Of a DNA stretch of 5,696 bases, positions 5,641 to 5,696 are shown piece by piece (the stretch's first letter is position 1; every line of letters begins with the position of its first letter). This stretch comes from a bacterium HR36. Its GTDB lineage: Bacteria; Planctomycetota; Planctomycetia; Gemmatales; HRBIN36. The position numbers were made by a program, and so were the translations under genes. The stretch lies in the NCBI GenBank assembly GCA_002898995.1, contig BEIM01000252.1, forward strand, positions 1-5,696, given 5' to 3'. The notes beneath the pieces are model-generated. The model saw only the letters and a list, made by a program, of their open reading frames with translations. It was not told where the DNA came from and made no database searches.

Positions 5641-5696
5641 ATGCCCGCCGCTCATTCCCGCGAAAGCTCGGCACTGCCGCGTTCCCAGTGGTCAGG
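5641..5696 (+). CDS. Possible start of another gene, cut by window end
   Basis: An ATG at 5641 opens a frame (MPAAHSRESSALPRSQW) that runs off the window, 37 bp after the hydrolase stop. A rival frame begins at 5603 within TAATG, overlapping the hydrolase stop by one base (MASFLLAYIGSHL), and is also open to the end. Neither has a clear Shine-Dalgarno and there are too few residues to recognise. No terminator is visible between the hydrolase stop and here, so a downstream co-transcribed gene is possible. Confidence 0.25.
   Translation, partial: MPAAHSRESSALPRSQWS

Overview
The window looks like chromosomal DNA of a planctomycete, most likely of the Gemmata/Pirellula type. This is an inference from protein style and layout, not from a marker gene. 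The genes have moderate to high G+C (about 58% in a hand-counted coding line). Three large exported-type proteins of planctomycete character sit around one small csrA regulator, and gaps and operon structure are loose. No tRNA, rRNA, CRISPR array, IS element, integrase or phage gene was recognised.

Layout. (1) 1-1521, + strand: an S41 (C-terminal processing) peptidase-family protein with PDZ and S41 core. It is cut at its 5' end by the window edge. (2) 1528-2364, - strand: a secreted SDS22/internalin-type leucine-rich-repeat protein, convergent with the first gene and only 6 bp from it. (3) 2365-2611: a non-coding stretch with the LRR ribosome binding site and weak hairpins only. (4) 2612-2848, - strand: csrA, the carbon-storage-regulator RNA-binding protein, with a strong Shine-Dalgarno and a leader holding three GGA motifs. 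(5) 2849-3233: a 385-bp divergent intergenic region, lower in G+C than the genes (47-50% in three hand-counted 60-base lines) and dense in short perfect palindromes. (6) 3234-5603, + strand: a 789-residue exported protein with an N-terminal beta region, a long helical middle, a C-terminal alpha/beta-hydrolase-fold domain and a beta tail. (7) 5604-5696: a tail with at most the beginning of another gene.

Working together. csrA and the LRR gene share a strand and could be partly co-transcribed. CsrA probably controls its own translation through the GGA-rich leader. The large + strand gene is driven from the divergent region. The S41 and hydrolase genes are not in one operon.

Most notable point: both enzyme-like proteins lack the expected nucleophilic serine. 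In the S41 protein the position of the catalytic Ser (E. coli Tsp Ser430) is Gly365, while the general-base Lys390 is kept. In the alpha/beta-hydrolase the G-x-S-x-G elbow reads G-L-G-E-G (Gly553), and the usual catalytic His position appears to be Arg645. Both may be pseudoenzymes that bind rather than cleave. The second notable point is the palindrome-rich divergent region, which resembles a regulatory or structured-RNA region rather than plain spacer.
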